Shown here: positions 37,601-49,084 of the stretch, piece after piece
Layout: each line of letters begins with the position of its first letter
How positions within the stretch are numbered: position 1 is the stretch's first letter
Assembly: GCA_950022655.1 (NCBI GenBank)
Contig: OX465589.1
Span: 28,683,970 to 28,747,969 of the forward strand
DNA length: 64,000 bases
Origin: Alentia gelatinosa
Taxonomy: Eukaryota; Annelida; Polychaeta; Phyllodocida; Polynoidae
Direction: 5' to 3'
The notes under the pieces: generated by a model
The model's input: the letters and a program-made list of their open reading frames with translations, nothing else
Databases searched by the model: none
Told to the model about the DNA's origin: nothing
Made by a program: the position numbers and the translations under genes

Positions 37601-40600
37601 TATGATAAAGACTAAATACATTAGCATAACTTGGAAACCCGGAAATAACCGGAAAACTGAATCTCTGTCAGTAAACCCGTTGGTCACAATGTGCCATGCG
37701 GTGATTAACTCACTCCGCCTCTCATTTACTCATATATGACCCTCTTCCTCGTTTTTTTTAAAGAAGGTTTGCTAGACTTAGGTATGTCGTTTTGAGTTTT
37801 TAGAGTATTGAATTGGAAACAGGCGTAGAGAGCAAAGCAGAGATTTCAAAAAACTGTTTGAGAAGATTACTGTATGGTGGCAAGGGTCCTTTTATGTACA
37901 TAAGCTTAGATAGTCCAATAGATGTACACCACTGGGAAGTGTAGCATTCTCTACACAATTTAAAACCACATCGGGTGTCATGTGTGGTATTGAATAATGG
38001 TAAGTTGTAAGTGCCCGTATCCACCTGTAATGGAAACTATGCCTCTAGTTTAATTTATGTTTATCTGCAGTCAAGGTAATACAATTTGTTCTGCCAGCAA
38101 ATGTCGGAAATATAACCTGATGAGGAAACTCTCCATTTCATTATTTCACCAACCTTTGTGCTGACGTTTTCTTTAACTGAAATCAACGAGATCAAATACT
38201 ATTTAAACAAGCTGCTGAAATTGATGGTCGTAGATCCCTCTGAAACTATGTGTGGATTTCTTTCCGTTTAATGAAGTAACGTACTCGAGGGTAGAGTTCT
38301 ACCGCTTCAGAGGGACCGTGATTCTATAGTAATTGAGTTGTGTAGTCATAGCCGAACTAAATACACGCGCCCCGTCTCACGAGTTACATGATTCTATAGT
38401 AAACCAGACAAGTCAGTCCTGTAGTAGACACTGCAGCCACCCTAAGCCAGTATAGCGGGCCATATGACCAGACATGAGATTACGACTTTCACCCCAGTAT
38501 TGGGTTGGGGTCAGGACTGGGTCAAATGGGTATTCCCTGAGTCTAGAATAGAGACTCGCTCAGGGAACAGCTGAACGACTGATAGCTGCAGAGACTTAAG
38601 AGAGGGGGTTACGAGTGGCAAGAGTTAGGAGCTGCAAATGAAGAAGTATCCCCGCGTTTGGTATTAGGGATGGATTGTGTAGTGTAACTTGAACGGAGCT
38701 TAGTCAAGTCGAACATGGTTGCCACTATAGTGAGATTTGCTCAGGTCTTCGATTAAGGACATATGGTTATAATCTATGAAATTTTATACTGAAGAAATAG
38801 AACTATATTTCGACTTCCCCTGACGCCTGACAGGCCCTGGAATCAAACTGTGTCAACTGTGAGGTTGAGAGTTGGGGTGGGCTGGGTGGGTAACGGAGTC
38901 GGTGATGGCACAGGCGGAGGTGTAGGACACAGGGACTGAGGCCAGTTTACACCATAGTCTGCACACAAATAAAACAGCAGAGGTTACAGGTAGCCACGAC
39001 TTCATCAAGTTTTCCACTTTGCCTTGTAAGAGTCATATTACGATTAAATTGAATCAATGACATGATTATTTGGAGAAGGCAATACGGTACCTCGTAAATG
39101 GCAAGAACTGTAGCCTAGACCTTGCGATCCTGTGGAAATTACCAAGAACCGTAGCCAAGACCTTGCATTTAACATATCAGTTTTTAAAGCTACACCTCGT
39201 CTTTTACGGAGCAGGTGGGAGACGTCTACTAATAGCACACGTCTGGCTAGAACAGCACGGAGCACGCACCAAGGACAGCGTCGTGCACACCTCCGGCTCC
39301 ACTCTCCAGACACAACTTCACTCCTCTTACATTCCAGTGTCACTAAACTCTGCGGTGGAGAGTGCTCACGCTCGTCCAGGCGGGCCCCGCCGGCTGCTGC
39401 CACAAGGCCGCCGAGCGTCTCAGTGCACGGCGAGTCACTCCGTGACCGCTAGACTTGTACAGGTCTTATTTCAGAAAGAACGTATATTTAATAGACTTGC
39501 ACGAGATATCATATCTATCATAGATGCTAAATATACATGTATTCAGCTACTCTATTTTCTAACAAACTAAATGATAAATTCACACCAATGTGCAATTCCC
39601 ATGGGAAGAACGCTCCCTCTAACATGGTATTAGTAGTAGGTTGGGGAGCAGGATACGATGCGACACGATAAATTTCTATTTTACAAGACAGCAATACTGT
39701 GCAGGAATTCACTACGCAGCAAAAGCAAGTCATATGGGAACTCTGAGGTGTGGAAACGGAAAGAGCATATGGACAAAAGCAGCAACCGCCGACGCTCTAC
39801 CTTACTGTGCAGACGTCTAGGACGACGATGGGTCATGTACGGACCCCTCCCTTCTCACATTATACTATAATTCCAGACTACTGACCTGACCGACTGGGGT
39901 TCAATAGATACATCCTCGCATCTCCTCCACACTGGGGCCGACACCTCGCCGGGCGCGCATACAGTGGTCAGCAGAGCGCCGTGAGCTGACACTGCGACAC
40001 TCGACTACCACCCGCCACGACAACGCCACGACAAAGTCCACAGCAGAGAGAGGTCCTCAGTTATACTCTAACGCCAGTAATATTGCCTACATCTAGGATC
40101 CACTCTCACATGTCACATGAGAGCATCAGTAGATTATATCTAGATTAAGGTGACATTGCAGAAGAACCCTAGGAGCATGCCATCCCATTTAAGGGGCTAT
40201 CACGCAACTCAGACCAATTTGCTCTGAATGGAATCCTCTCTTTGCGCGCATATCTGTCTACGACGGAAACTCTATCTGCTCCTGGTCTTCCTATTGTATT
40301 CTGTTTGGTGGAACACACTGTAACTCAGACCACTTTGGCTGGGAACGTAGGGCTCTGCTGTATTTCTCTGAGATTTTCCTGAGGTTATCTGCTTAGTGGA
40401 TATGTCATGATTCAGTCCTTAGATTGCTGAGTGGGCGGAGGAGGGCAGTGTTGCTACCGAACCCAGACTCCGTACTGATGGCGAGCGTAGGCCAACCTGA
40501 TGGGGACAGAGTATAGTCTGCGGGATAATTAGTCACGGGTTATCGGTGAAGGCAAATAAGATGGAGCGAGTGTCTAAATGTGGAATACCTGTACGGCTTG

Positions 40601-40996
40601 GCACAGCGTGTGTGCATTTAGAAGCCTGCATCTGCTGTAAGTGACATTACAATGAAAACTACATGTGGACCAATGTCATATTAGTTATTGCCTCTCTTAA
40701 AAGCATAAGTACTATAGCAATACAGTCCACATAATAACGAAATACGCAAGACCCAATATATGGCCAGTTTCCCTACATAAATATATCTACGGAATCTTGC
40801 TACTCTTCCGAATAGCATTCTGCAGATTATAATATTTCGGAGGTTTTCCGGAATTATCATATTTTGTTCGATAGAAACAATTTTCAGGAGCTATCTGTAA
40901 TATATTTCCTTATTATATTTACCATTTTAGATACTAAAAACACGTCGATAAAAAGATGAAGTAGTATGATTTGTATTGATAGGTACATGTATTTAC
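34641..40996. other. Gene-free stretch with simple repeats
   Basis: No exon could be named. Items seen: (CAGG)n at about 36128-36147, a C-run/A-run junction at about 36283-36330, a hairpin at 38533-38567 (TTCCCTGAG...CTCAGGGAA), the direct repeat TGATTCTATAGTAA at about 38330 and 38390, and CpG-rich patches at 39240-39460 and 39930-40040. The last two give long frames on both strands, which is typical of GC-rich non-coding DNA. The frame at 37057-37245 starts with ATG but has no recognised domain. Confidence 0.4.
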
Positions 40997-41096
40997 ATTA
41001 ATAGTAATATCTTTTTGGACGAGGCTAAGTGTTATCTCATTGGCAGCTACCGCTACCGAGGAAAAAAAAAAAAAAAAAAAATTAATAGTAATATCT
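40997..41096 (+). mobile_element. Poly(A)-tailed retroposed fragment with 16-bp target duplication
   Basis: ATTAATAGTAATATCT occurs at 40997-41012 and again, perfectly, at 41081-41096. Between them is a 68-bp insert (41013-41080) that ends in a run of 19 A. This is the signature of LINE-type (target-primed) retroposition of a polyadenylated RNA. The non-A part is only ~49 bp (CTAAGTGTTATCTCATTGGC lies within it), so its source cannot be named: a heavily 5'-truncated LINE or a fragment of an mRNA are both possible. Perfect duplications imply recent insertion. Confidence 0.85.
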
Positions 41097-43398
41097 ACCA
41101 ATGTACTGCTTAGCCCAACGGGGTTCGACCGAGGTCCAGTTTGGGTATGGCCCAGTGCTTCCGATATTCCAGAACTCTGATCATTGTAAACGAAAATCAT
41201 GAAATTTCGGATTCCATAATATCATCTGAACACTTGCTTCCCTCTTTCAGTGTCGTTGAGACGATAATGTTCCCTATGTAATTGAAGGCGTCTAATTATG
41301 ATGAAACATATATTGATACTTCCTGAACATTGTGAGTCATTAAAAAGTCAGTTTTCCAGAACTCCGATATCTTTATCTCCATGATACTACGCTACAAAAA
41401 AGCAATTATTTATTATATGAGATCATACATTATCAAAACGAAAATGAAAGAACTACTTCGGACCCCCATATGATATTTTTGTGTTACTGTCTATCAGAGC
41501 AGTGTGGACACAGTAATGCCCATTGGATACGAATGACTTTTCTGTGGACAGAATGAATAGAAAAATACTGGACGACAGGTCAAAGGAGTGTGATTTGTTT
41601 GTTTGTTTAGTTTCACATCCAATTTGTTCAATTAGACTTAATTTCGTAGTAAAGAATTGTCAGTCTTATGAAAAACATGTTCTGTCTCAAGTATGGCAGT
41701 GACTCACAATAAAAAAATGACAATCAATATGTTGAAGCCTGAATACTTAATATATGTTTACTGTAAAACTCAAAGTATCCAACCAAGGAGTCAAAACATT
41801 GTTGCTCTAAACTGGTTCGGCACACAAAAATCAACGCTAGAGACGCTAGTGAGTGGTAGATGAGCGACCTTGTAACTGCGGAACCCAGATAGTTCACACG
41901 GTGTAAACCGGTCTGACCTATGGTATCGGAGCTTGTAAATCGCCAGAACCCAGATTCACTACTGCAACGTGTCACACAGCAGCGTAGAGTCAGGAAGTTT
42001 AACCCTTCCGCTATGTATCGTGCCTCCAGGCGGTATTATTGCCCACACGTGCCAGTTACAGCAGTCTGTGACGCCACTAATCGATTAAGCCGGGGAAATA
42101 TGTGCAGCTCCGTTTTCTAAGTGAAAACTGTCCATTTTTCATGCATTTTCACAGTCTCTGGGCAATGACATGCGTTATCACACTCACAGCAGCCCGGTAT
42201 GAAAAAAATTGAAATAGAAATATTTTCACTCAAGCATGCATCACAAAGGGATGAATTTGTGCGTTTGTCAGACACAAGAGAAATAAATGAATCCTTGTGG
42301 ATTCATTCAATGAGGGCAGCGAGTGCAAACGAGTACAAGTTCATCAGATCTGCCCCAGGGGATTCTGAGAGATGCTTTTTACTGCATCCGCTTGGACTGA
42401 TTCTGCACGTTTAGGTTGTGTCCTAGAAAACGCCACCCAGTACACCCACAACGATGCGCACAATAGACAGGTTGTAGTAGGGCACATCAATGAAAATGCG
42501 AACAAAATAGGAACGTTATCCTCTTTTTCCAGAACTGCATCAGTCGCGTTCATCTGTCAACGGGCTCTGATGAACCATACCAAACTTAATTAGAATGCGC
42601 CCAAACATATTTATCTGACAAGCAAAAATAAGGAGCAGAAAACCGACCTGGGCAAACAGAGCCGCCTGGCGGGGGTTCGGGGCAAACCAGCCTCGTTCTC
42701 ACTCCGTCAATTATTCATGTTCCCACCCCCGCCGGGACCTGTATATGACATTTGGCCATTAGGGCCGGACTGGATCCTTTCCACTGTAAGTATCACACTC
42801 GTCATAAATAGAGCACACTTCAAATTAGAAGGTATACGTCAGAAACCTTATGATTGAAAAGGCTCCGCAATGGTACATGTAAACCCTATACAGCAATACA
42901 CATATTATTCTACTTTAAAATGGGAAACAAAGATCATCATAATATTTCTTGGTCTTTTCAATACTACTTTAATACATTTCCACAATTTTGGGAGAAATTA
43001 CTTTCATCACCATGTACAGCTGTACGGAAATACTCCTCTCCCCAACCCACAAGGGGAGGAGGGGGTGTAGGCGGTGTCCAGGCAGGAACTTTTATCGCCA
43101 TGATTTGAAAAAAAACCACCCAAAATAAACTATAGGATGGGAATGACTAAATCGTTTCAGGGGTGAGCAGGAATAATAACATGCTGTGGGATGCGCGATA
43201 TATTAATGTCAGTAAAAGAGATGCACTTGCTTTCTGGCACATTTCAGAAGCGGCCTGTTCTTTGCCTGGTGCCTCCAGGGTTTTGCAAGAATTTGGTATG
43301 GATATAGCCAGGTGCGACCGACTTAAATATATTGCGGAATTTTTACATTCAAAAATGGAAATCTTGAATTTTCGAATATCAGTTTGCTATCAGTATAT
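41097..43398. other. Gene-free stretch
   Basis: Frames at 42199-42414, 42372-42593 and 43163-43417 have mixed amino acid composition but no recognised family, and they overlap each other or opposite-strand frames. A GTTTGTTTGTTTAG patch at about 41597 could be the remains of a SINE tail. No confident feature otherwise. Confidence 0.4.
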
Positions 43399-43490
43399 TT
43401 GCATCCCTGCCGCGTAAGCCTCTGAACTGAATCCGAGCTGAGTGATTTCCGTTTGCATGCTCTAACCATTATGCCACATAGTTTCCTGAC
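43399..43490 (-). repeat. Possible tRNA-like SINE head fragment
   Basis: Read on the minus strand, TGTGGCATAATGGTTAGAGC resembles a tRNA A-box region and GGATTCAGTTC, about 30 bases on, resembles a B-box. The spacing fits a degenerate Pol III promoter. No body or target duplication could be joined to it. Confidence 0.35.
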
Positions 43491-43560
43491 TATTACTATC
43501 TCAATCGCAAATGTATGGGTACTCAGGAAACCATGACTTATTGTAGTAAATTGTCAGATA

Positions 43561-43722
43561 CCATAATAGAGGGAAACTATGTTCCGGTGAGCAAAAGTTC
43601 AAAGTTACGAGGTAAGGCTTGGAAAAATTACTGCCCAAGGCGTCAGCCAAGTAACTTTGACTTTTGCTTACTGGTACTTGGTTTCCCTATTCCTCTATAC
43701 CTTCAAATATCGATAAAAAATG
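43561..43722. repeat. Imperfect foldback, ~55-bp arms
   Basis: ATAATAGAGGGAAACTATGT, GAGCAAAAGTTCAAAGTTAC and GAGGTAAGGC on the left pair with CAAGTAACTTTGACTTTTGC and TTGGTTTCCCTATTCCTCTA on the right, around a short A-rich centre near 43640. I see no second copy in the window. Confidence 0.7.
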
Positions 43723-43823
43723 CTTATTCTTTACCTGAAACACTTCCGAAGCAAATGGCCACCCTTATCGAGTAACCACAACAGCTATTGTTTCGTCCCG
43801 CTGCTGTATTGTATCACGTGATC

Positions 43824-43880
43824 AGAGCAGGACGAAAACGTCAGAGCGGGAAGAAAACATGAGAGCGGGACGAAAACGTC
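43824..43880 (+). repeat. Three tandem 19-bp repeats
   Basis: AGAGC(A/G)GGA(C/A)GAAAACGTC-type units start at 43824, 43843 and 43862. A related GTTTCGTCCCGCT lies just upstream in inverted orientation (about 43792). Confidence 0.85.
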
Positions 43881-43965
43881 AACCTCGACACATAACTTAT
43901 TTTTAATGCACCCCCCAGCAGCGGTATGTAACTCTAGTTAGTTCAATAATGGGTATATAGGAATT

Positions 43966-44246
43966 GTGGTATACGGCCTTCAAAACCATGGTATACTGGA
44001 AGATAGACTCTTTGTACTATAGAGTAAAAACTAGTCCCCATTGTTATACCCTTTTATATGGCAATTAATGCATTTATCTTATTCGAAAAGAGGGATGATA
44101 AATGCAACAAACAATGGTTTTTGGACAGGCGGCTCTGTAAACCACTCGAGGTTGACGTCGTAATTCACTCGCTAGCGCTCATGAATTAATACGCGTCAAC
44201 TTCTCGTGGTTTACGGCCGCATGTACACAAAACCATCGATTATTGT
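43966..44246 (+). repeat. Hairpin-bearing dispersed repeat, copy 2
   Basis: Collinear with 8058-8319. The hairpin keeps GTAAACCACTCGAGGTTGAC on the left and CGTGGTTTACGGCCGC on the right, with the same CTCGCTAGCGCTC loop region. One arm has a few substitutions (CATGTACAC for CCTGTCCAC). Copy 2 has ~19 extra bases before the hairpin. Both copies keep AAAACCATCGATTATTGT at the 3' edge. Confidence 0.8.
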
Positions 44247-44686
44247 AAATATCAGTTCACACCAAACCAGGTGCACGAATAGTTCTAACCGTGAATAAGC
44301 ACGTTCTAACTGACCGGGTTTATCTGTTGTGCTTCCTTCCTGATGGTCTGATATATTTACGTCAAGGACGACTCATCTGAATGTGCGTTGAAACAATACA
44401 ACTTATAATATAACGGTCAGTGTCCATCCTCATGTCTACTGACTCACAGCAGATGACAAATAGAAGGAATCCGCTTGGCGAATGACCAGTAAGGCCCTGG
44501 GAGAAGAAACGTAATGCTCCCTCACCCCTCGTTGACCTGTTTCCATGATAATAAGGACTTGGCTAATCCGTCACCCTCAACATCAATGGCCGCTGCCATT
44601 ACCATAGTAACCTAATTATACAGATCCGAAGACACGTAGTATGGTCTTACTGGTGAACCCCATACTATCACCCCATTGATATTATT

Positions 44687-44876
44687 ATATACCTGTGTGC
44701 GAATGTCTATGAAATACTGCCCGCTGCTAGGGGTGCAGTAATAATCTCAGTCAGTCTTTGATTTCATACTGCCTTCCGCCTATGGCGTCAGGCAGTATGA
44801 AATCAAAGACTGACCTCGAACAGGAAACGTTTCGTCCACAGTAAGGACGTTTCCTAATATTATTATATACCTATGG
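44687..44876. repeat. Hairpin cluster bounded by direct ATATTATTATATACCT repeats
   Basis: A perfect 24-bp inverted repeat at 44750-44773 and 44791-44814 (GTCAGTCTTTGATTTCATAC on the left) encloses a 17-base loop. A smaller hairpin follows (AGGAAACGT...ACGTTTCCT, about 44821-44854). The segment is bracketed by ATATTATTATATACCT at about 44687 and 44861, each followed within 50 bases by TACTGCCCGCT. That 16-mer is the reverse of the outer end of the family C foldback next door, so the cluster looks like an older copy or nested insertion. Confidence 0.75.
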
Positions 44877-44987
44877 CTGCATCAACTACTTATACTGCCC
44901 GCTCCTACCCATGGCGTATTTATATCCGTACAGCACACTGTGCCGTACGGGGTATGTGACCACGTGACTAGGTAACATTTCGCCATT

Positions 44988-45162
44988 TTTAGGTATATAA
45001 TAATACGAAAACAGGCTTACTGTCTTCGTACGTCAAAATACTTGGTAAAATTATTGATCCCATACATCCCTCTGCCTACGGCATCGGGATGTATGGGACC
45101 AATAATTTCACCGCGTATTTTTGACGTACGAAGACAGTAAGCCAATTTCCGTATAATATGCC
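44988..45162. repeat. Foldback element family C, copy 3 (best preserved)
   Basis: Arms of about 75 bp pair almost throughout: TTAGGTATATAATAATACG, AACAGGCTTACTGTCTTCGT, ACGTCAAAATACTTGGT and GATCCCATACATCCC on the left, with their complements on the right up to TTTCCGTATAATA. The loop (TCTGCCTACGGCATC) contains a small palindrome. Relatives lie at 24481-24652 and 34231-34347. There is no coding capacity and no obvious target duplication. Confidence 0.88.
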
Positions 45163-47149
45163 TTCTTACCGCAGCACTATACAATATTCCATACCTCTAG
45201 TTCTATCACAATACATTGCAAATCACCTGCCTAGCTGAAGTACCTCAATAAAAAGTTGTCTATCATCTCCGTTATATTTTTTTGTCTTGATTGATACTAT
45301 TGAAGTGTCGACATAAGAAGATGATAAAAAGTAAACAAATGCAATTTAAAAAAACATATCAAATGTGCGATCTGCTATCACACAGAGCTGTATAGAGGAG
45401 AGATCTGGAAATCTCCGGTGACTTACTCGGCTCACACTACTGGGTCCTTTGACGGCATGTCATTTGCCATGTCTACGTCACTGCTGACGTAATAATCCAC
45501 TGTGTGTCGCCTCCTGGTGGGCGTGACGGCAGTTGTTTACGGGAGTGAGATGGGAGGGAAGTAGGGGGCTATGTCTGGAATGTACCTACCTGCAACAAAG
45601 ACGGATAAAACATAGGTCAGTTCAAGTGTAGTATCAGAAGCATCGTTTGACATACATGTATTACATGTGAACAACACTTATAAATCACATCCAGGCATTT
45701 TTATACATAAATCTTATCTAGCTCAAGCGTTTATCTTATAGACATGAATTTTTTTTCCGAATGCAAAGAATAAAGTGGGAAAGGTACGGTCACAATTACT
45801 AACAATATATTTTCCTATAACTCTGGACATATTGATAGCGAATCGGTCATTTCAAACTTGTTTAATTCATTGGTACCAAAGAGAAAAGATTGTTACTCCT
45901 CTTGTGCGTGATAAGGGACCAAACAATTTTCGCGAATAATATCACTAAGAAGAGGACTCACTCAAGAAAAATATCTTCTTATCTAGACTAAATAATTTCT
46001 TTTCGAAATTTATCTGTGTATAAAGGGAATCTCAATCTGGAATGCTTAGCCTATAGACATGCAGTGTACGGAATCAAAGTGTGAATTTGAAAAAAGTGTG
46101 TTAGCATATATAAAAAATAATATCGTTATAAATAAGTAATAATACTCTGTGCATGAATGTAACTCCAGATGAATCAAATCAAACCTTAATGACCCAAAAA
46201 CTCAGCAACTGAATAGAGCATATAGTATAATTGACAATTTGAGGACAAGCTAGTTTATTTTTCTATGTCACACCTACAGTATAGCAAATATCTCAATTTG
46301 CTGAATCAATGAATATATAGTCTATAGTTGTTCGTGGTATGTGAGAGCGCGTCTAGTGCAGAAATATATACGCATGTGTCTCGATGAACAGAGATATATA
46401 TGTATACCTCAATGTGGGGGTGAGGAATGTGCACAAATAAAACCCGGGGTGAAAGCAGGCACAGCGTCATGGCCTACTTCACTCACAAAATACCGCTGTA
46501 CTTTTTGCAGCCGATGCCGCTCCTTCTAATCATCTCTTAATCAACATTTCATTTCTACAATCATCAACAATGCAGAATGGTTTTGTTAGGTCTGAGTTTA
46601 GTAAAATAGGCCGAAATCGTTATAAGAGTTCAGTAAAGTAAGGCAGTCTGAATTAGGATCAGTTGTGTGTGTGTGTTTCTTCGCACTTGTTTTGATCCGC
46701 TTTTTAGCGGAAAACCTGGTAAATTTGAATAAAATCAGTCATTCCATTTAATGTGATATCATAGTCTGCCTACATACTCCTTCGTATATGTATGTCCTTA
46801 GAGAGGTGTGAACTAACAAGGCTAAACTCATGTCGGATAAATCGGATGCATGCGTTTGTTTATGTTTTTGTCGCAGTAGGTTTTATTTTCTGTGTGGGAG
46901 AGAATATCTATTTACATGGTCGCTATGGCCCTTTAATGGCGCACGAGTTTTCCATAACTAGACTCTTTTCTCAAACACGTGGACAGTTCAAGGTCTCAAT
47001 CTGAATGACTTAGATGGTTGTGGAACAAGGTTTTCATAACCCAAAGTTGACAGCGTCATATGTACTGACAGAGTCTATTTTCACATGTCTGATGAGTCTG
47101 TAGCAGATAAAACCTTGAACTTCCTGCGTCCCTTCCGTTTAACCTTAAC
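45163..47149. other. Gene-free stretch
   Basis: AT-rich, with a short (GT)n at about 46662-46675. Frames at 46341-46529 and 46792-47004 show no recognised domain. No repeat family was identified. Confidence 0.4.
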
Positions 47150-47400
47150 GATTTGATCGAATCTATGAGATGAATTTAGGTAGAAATCTCACCCTATCAC
47201 ATTTACCGAGGTGAGAATTCTTTTAGTTCCCACACCACATGGTCATGTTATGAGAACGATTGGCCTTTGATATAGCAGTAAATCTACCACTGCTGGGGCT
47301 GGAGGAGAAGAGTAGCTGCAGTGAGACTCAAACCAACAAAGTCATACAACATTGGGGTTACAAGTCCAGTGTTTTAACCACTGAGCCAACTACCACCCCG
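47150..47400 (-). mobile_element. tRNA-headed SINE family 1, copy 2
   Basis: Reading on the minus strand, the head lies at the right: ACCACTGAGCCAACTACC is a degenerate A-box region and GAGACTCAAACCAA the B-box. The body follows (GGCCTTTGATATAGCAGTAA, ACCACTGCTGGGG, AGTTCCCACACCACATGG, TAGAAATCTCACCCTATCAC), all shared with 61737-62325. The terminal GTTTGTTTGG segment is absent, so the tail is truncated near TTGATCGAATC. About 25 extra bases interrupt the head-body junction. Confidence 0.78.
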
Positions 47401-47888
47401 GTTGCCAAAAGACTCCATAACAACGACTATTGAAATATGACAGGAAACTTTTCCGAAGTTAAAGTCGGATTTGTTTGCGCTTCGTGAATTCCAGACAAAA
47501 ATCAGTGTTGACAATATCGTAGACGAGGCTGTCTACCTCCAGCTCGAAAAAAATATTGAGAGTGCCCTTTTCCCCAGGTCTTTCTTTTGATAAATTGATC
47601 GAAAACCATTAAGAATAAGCTTAGTGATCACTCCTCATCACCTATGCTTGGAGAGAAAGTACTGGGTCTAAGACACGTTACCACCTGGAGACTCTATAGC
47701 AACACAGTTCAAATGACAGGTAATTGTCATATTCAATGTAGCATCGGTTTTGTCACGAGGTGTTCTAGCCACTTCTTTAATTCTGCTCATATCTCAGACA
47801 ACACTTCCATCTGATGGGATAGGCCAGCTCTGAAGAGAAATATTGAACTCTGATAAACATGTAATTGGATCCCAGTCGTCTCATTCAG

Positions 47889-48088
47889 GGCAGTGTGGGG
47901 AATAGGAATTTTGTGACAGCTGAAGAATTATCTGGAGGATTTGTTGAGAGTGACTTTGATGAACTCACTCAGCACGTGATGGCATATCCTAGTGTTAATT
48001 GGTCGACGATGGGAAGCAAAGAAGGGTTGTTCTCTTCTAAAAAAATAGAGGAACCATACACCTTCTTAAGGGTGGGCAACAATAAACG
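47889..48088 (+). CDS. Candidate internal coding exon, unknown gene
   Basis: A 200-nt open block is bounded by a plausible acceptor (pyrimidine-containing CGTCTCATTCAG before 47889, with a branch-like CTGATAAAC upstream) and a good donor (AACG then GTAAGC at 48089). It would start in phase 0 and end after two bases of a codon. The ~66 residues begin GSVGNRNFVTAEELSGGF, are rich in acidic and hydroxyl residues, and show a balanced composition unlike the low-complexity frames elsewhere. I do not recognise the family. It is the most gene-like piece of the window, but no partner exon was found; it could be a transposon-derived fragment or chance. Confidence 0.33.
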
Positions 48089-49084
48089 GTAAGCATTTCT
48101 AATTAAATTACTTTCGGTGTAGAGAGGCAGGAATTAAATTCCAGACTAGTTTGTGACGTCTTAGTGATCAATGAAAGATTTGCCCTCAATATTATAGGAG
48201 TAAAGTTCACAAAGGTCAATAATCCCAGAGATGCAAACAAATCCTCACGTCAGTTCTGTCTTCACTTATCCCTGAACTTCCACACCTTATCTGCTGATGA
48301 ACTTGTCACTCACGATATTTCATGACACCCACACACCTGACCTACTAGCTGCTTCAAAAGGACAAACACTCCACCCACGATAATGTATCACCAGATCATC
48401 CCAATCCCGGAATCAATGCTGGCCTTATAAACAAAACCAAAGCAAACATGGCTATGGATATTCGAAATCAAACATAGCTTGGTGATATTCACTTCATTTG
48501 TTTGGTAAATATTGGTAGGAAAAATGGAAAACTGAAAAAAGGGGACGCTCATTAGCATGCGAGCCGACACGCGCATGACAGCCATGGACGAGTGCACGCC
48601 ACACGGCATGAGTTACCATGGACACGGCAGTGGCTACAGACCGTCACCATGACAACAGAGGTGTGAATCAGTGAATTACTCAGAGCTCTTTGATTTCCTC
48701 TGATCTGCTCTCATCAATGAGGTATGTGTACTTTGTCATGTTTACGACAACCAGCACATCTACAGTGTCAATGTAAAAAGAGGTGAACTGTTTCAAAAGT
48801 TGTCATGTTTTAATGGTTGAAGCTTTCATCTGGAGTGTATAGATGTCTAGCAATATCGCAAAGTAAGCCCATGAAAGAGAAGTGTTTACATAGATGTAGT
48901 AAAACAGAATTCTTATATTGAAACAGATATTTAGGGAGACCGGCAAAATGTGTAAAATATGTGAGTGTCAGCCAGACTGTGGGACTAAGGGTTTGCGGGA
49001 AGGTTTTCATTGGTGTAAATGAGGTTCAAATGATATTAGCATCATTAAGTGGATGCGTTTTTTCATTTCATATAATATTGTTCT
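48089..49084. other. Gene-free stretch
   Basis: No repeat or exon was recognised between the exon candidate and the LINE fragment. Short minus-strand frames at 48388-48609 and 48810-49010 show no domain. Confidence 0.4.

Noticed and set aside
39044..39570. Opposite-strand frames of 119 and 166 codons
   Set aside because: CpG-rich composition explains both, neither has a recognised domain, and the + frame begins at TTG. It could be a promoter-proximal region but nothing confirms this.
43824..43880. A CRISPR-like array
   Set aside because: The units are contiguous 19-bp tandem repeats with no spacers, in an animal-type genome.
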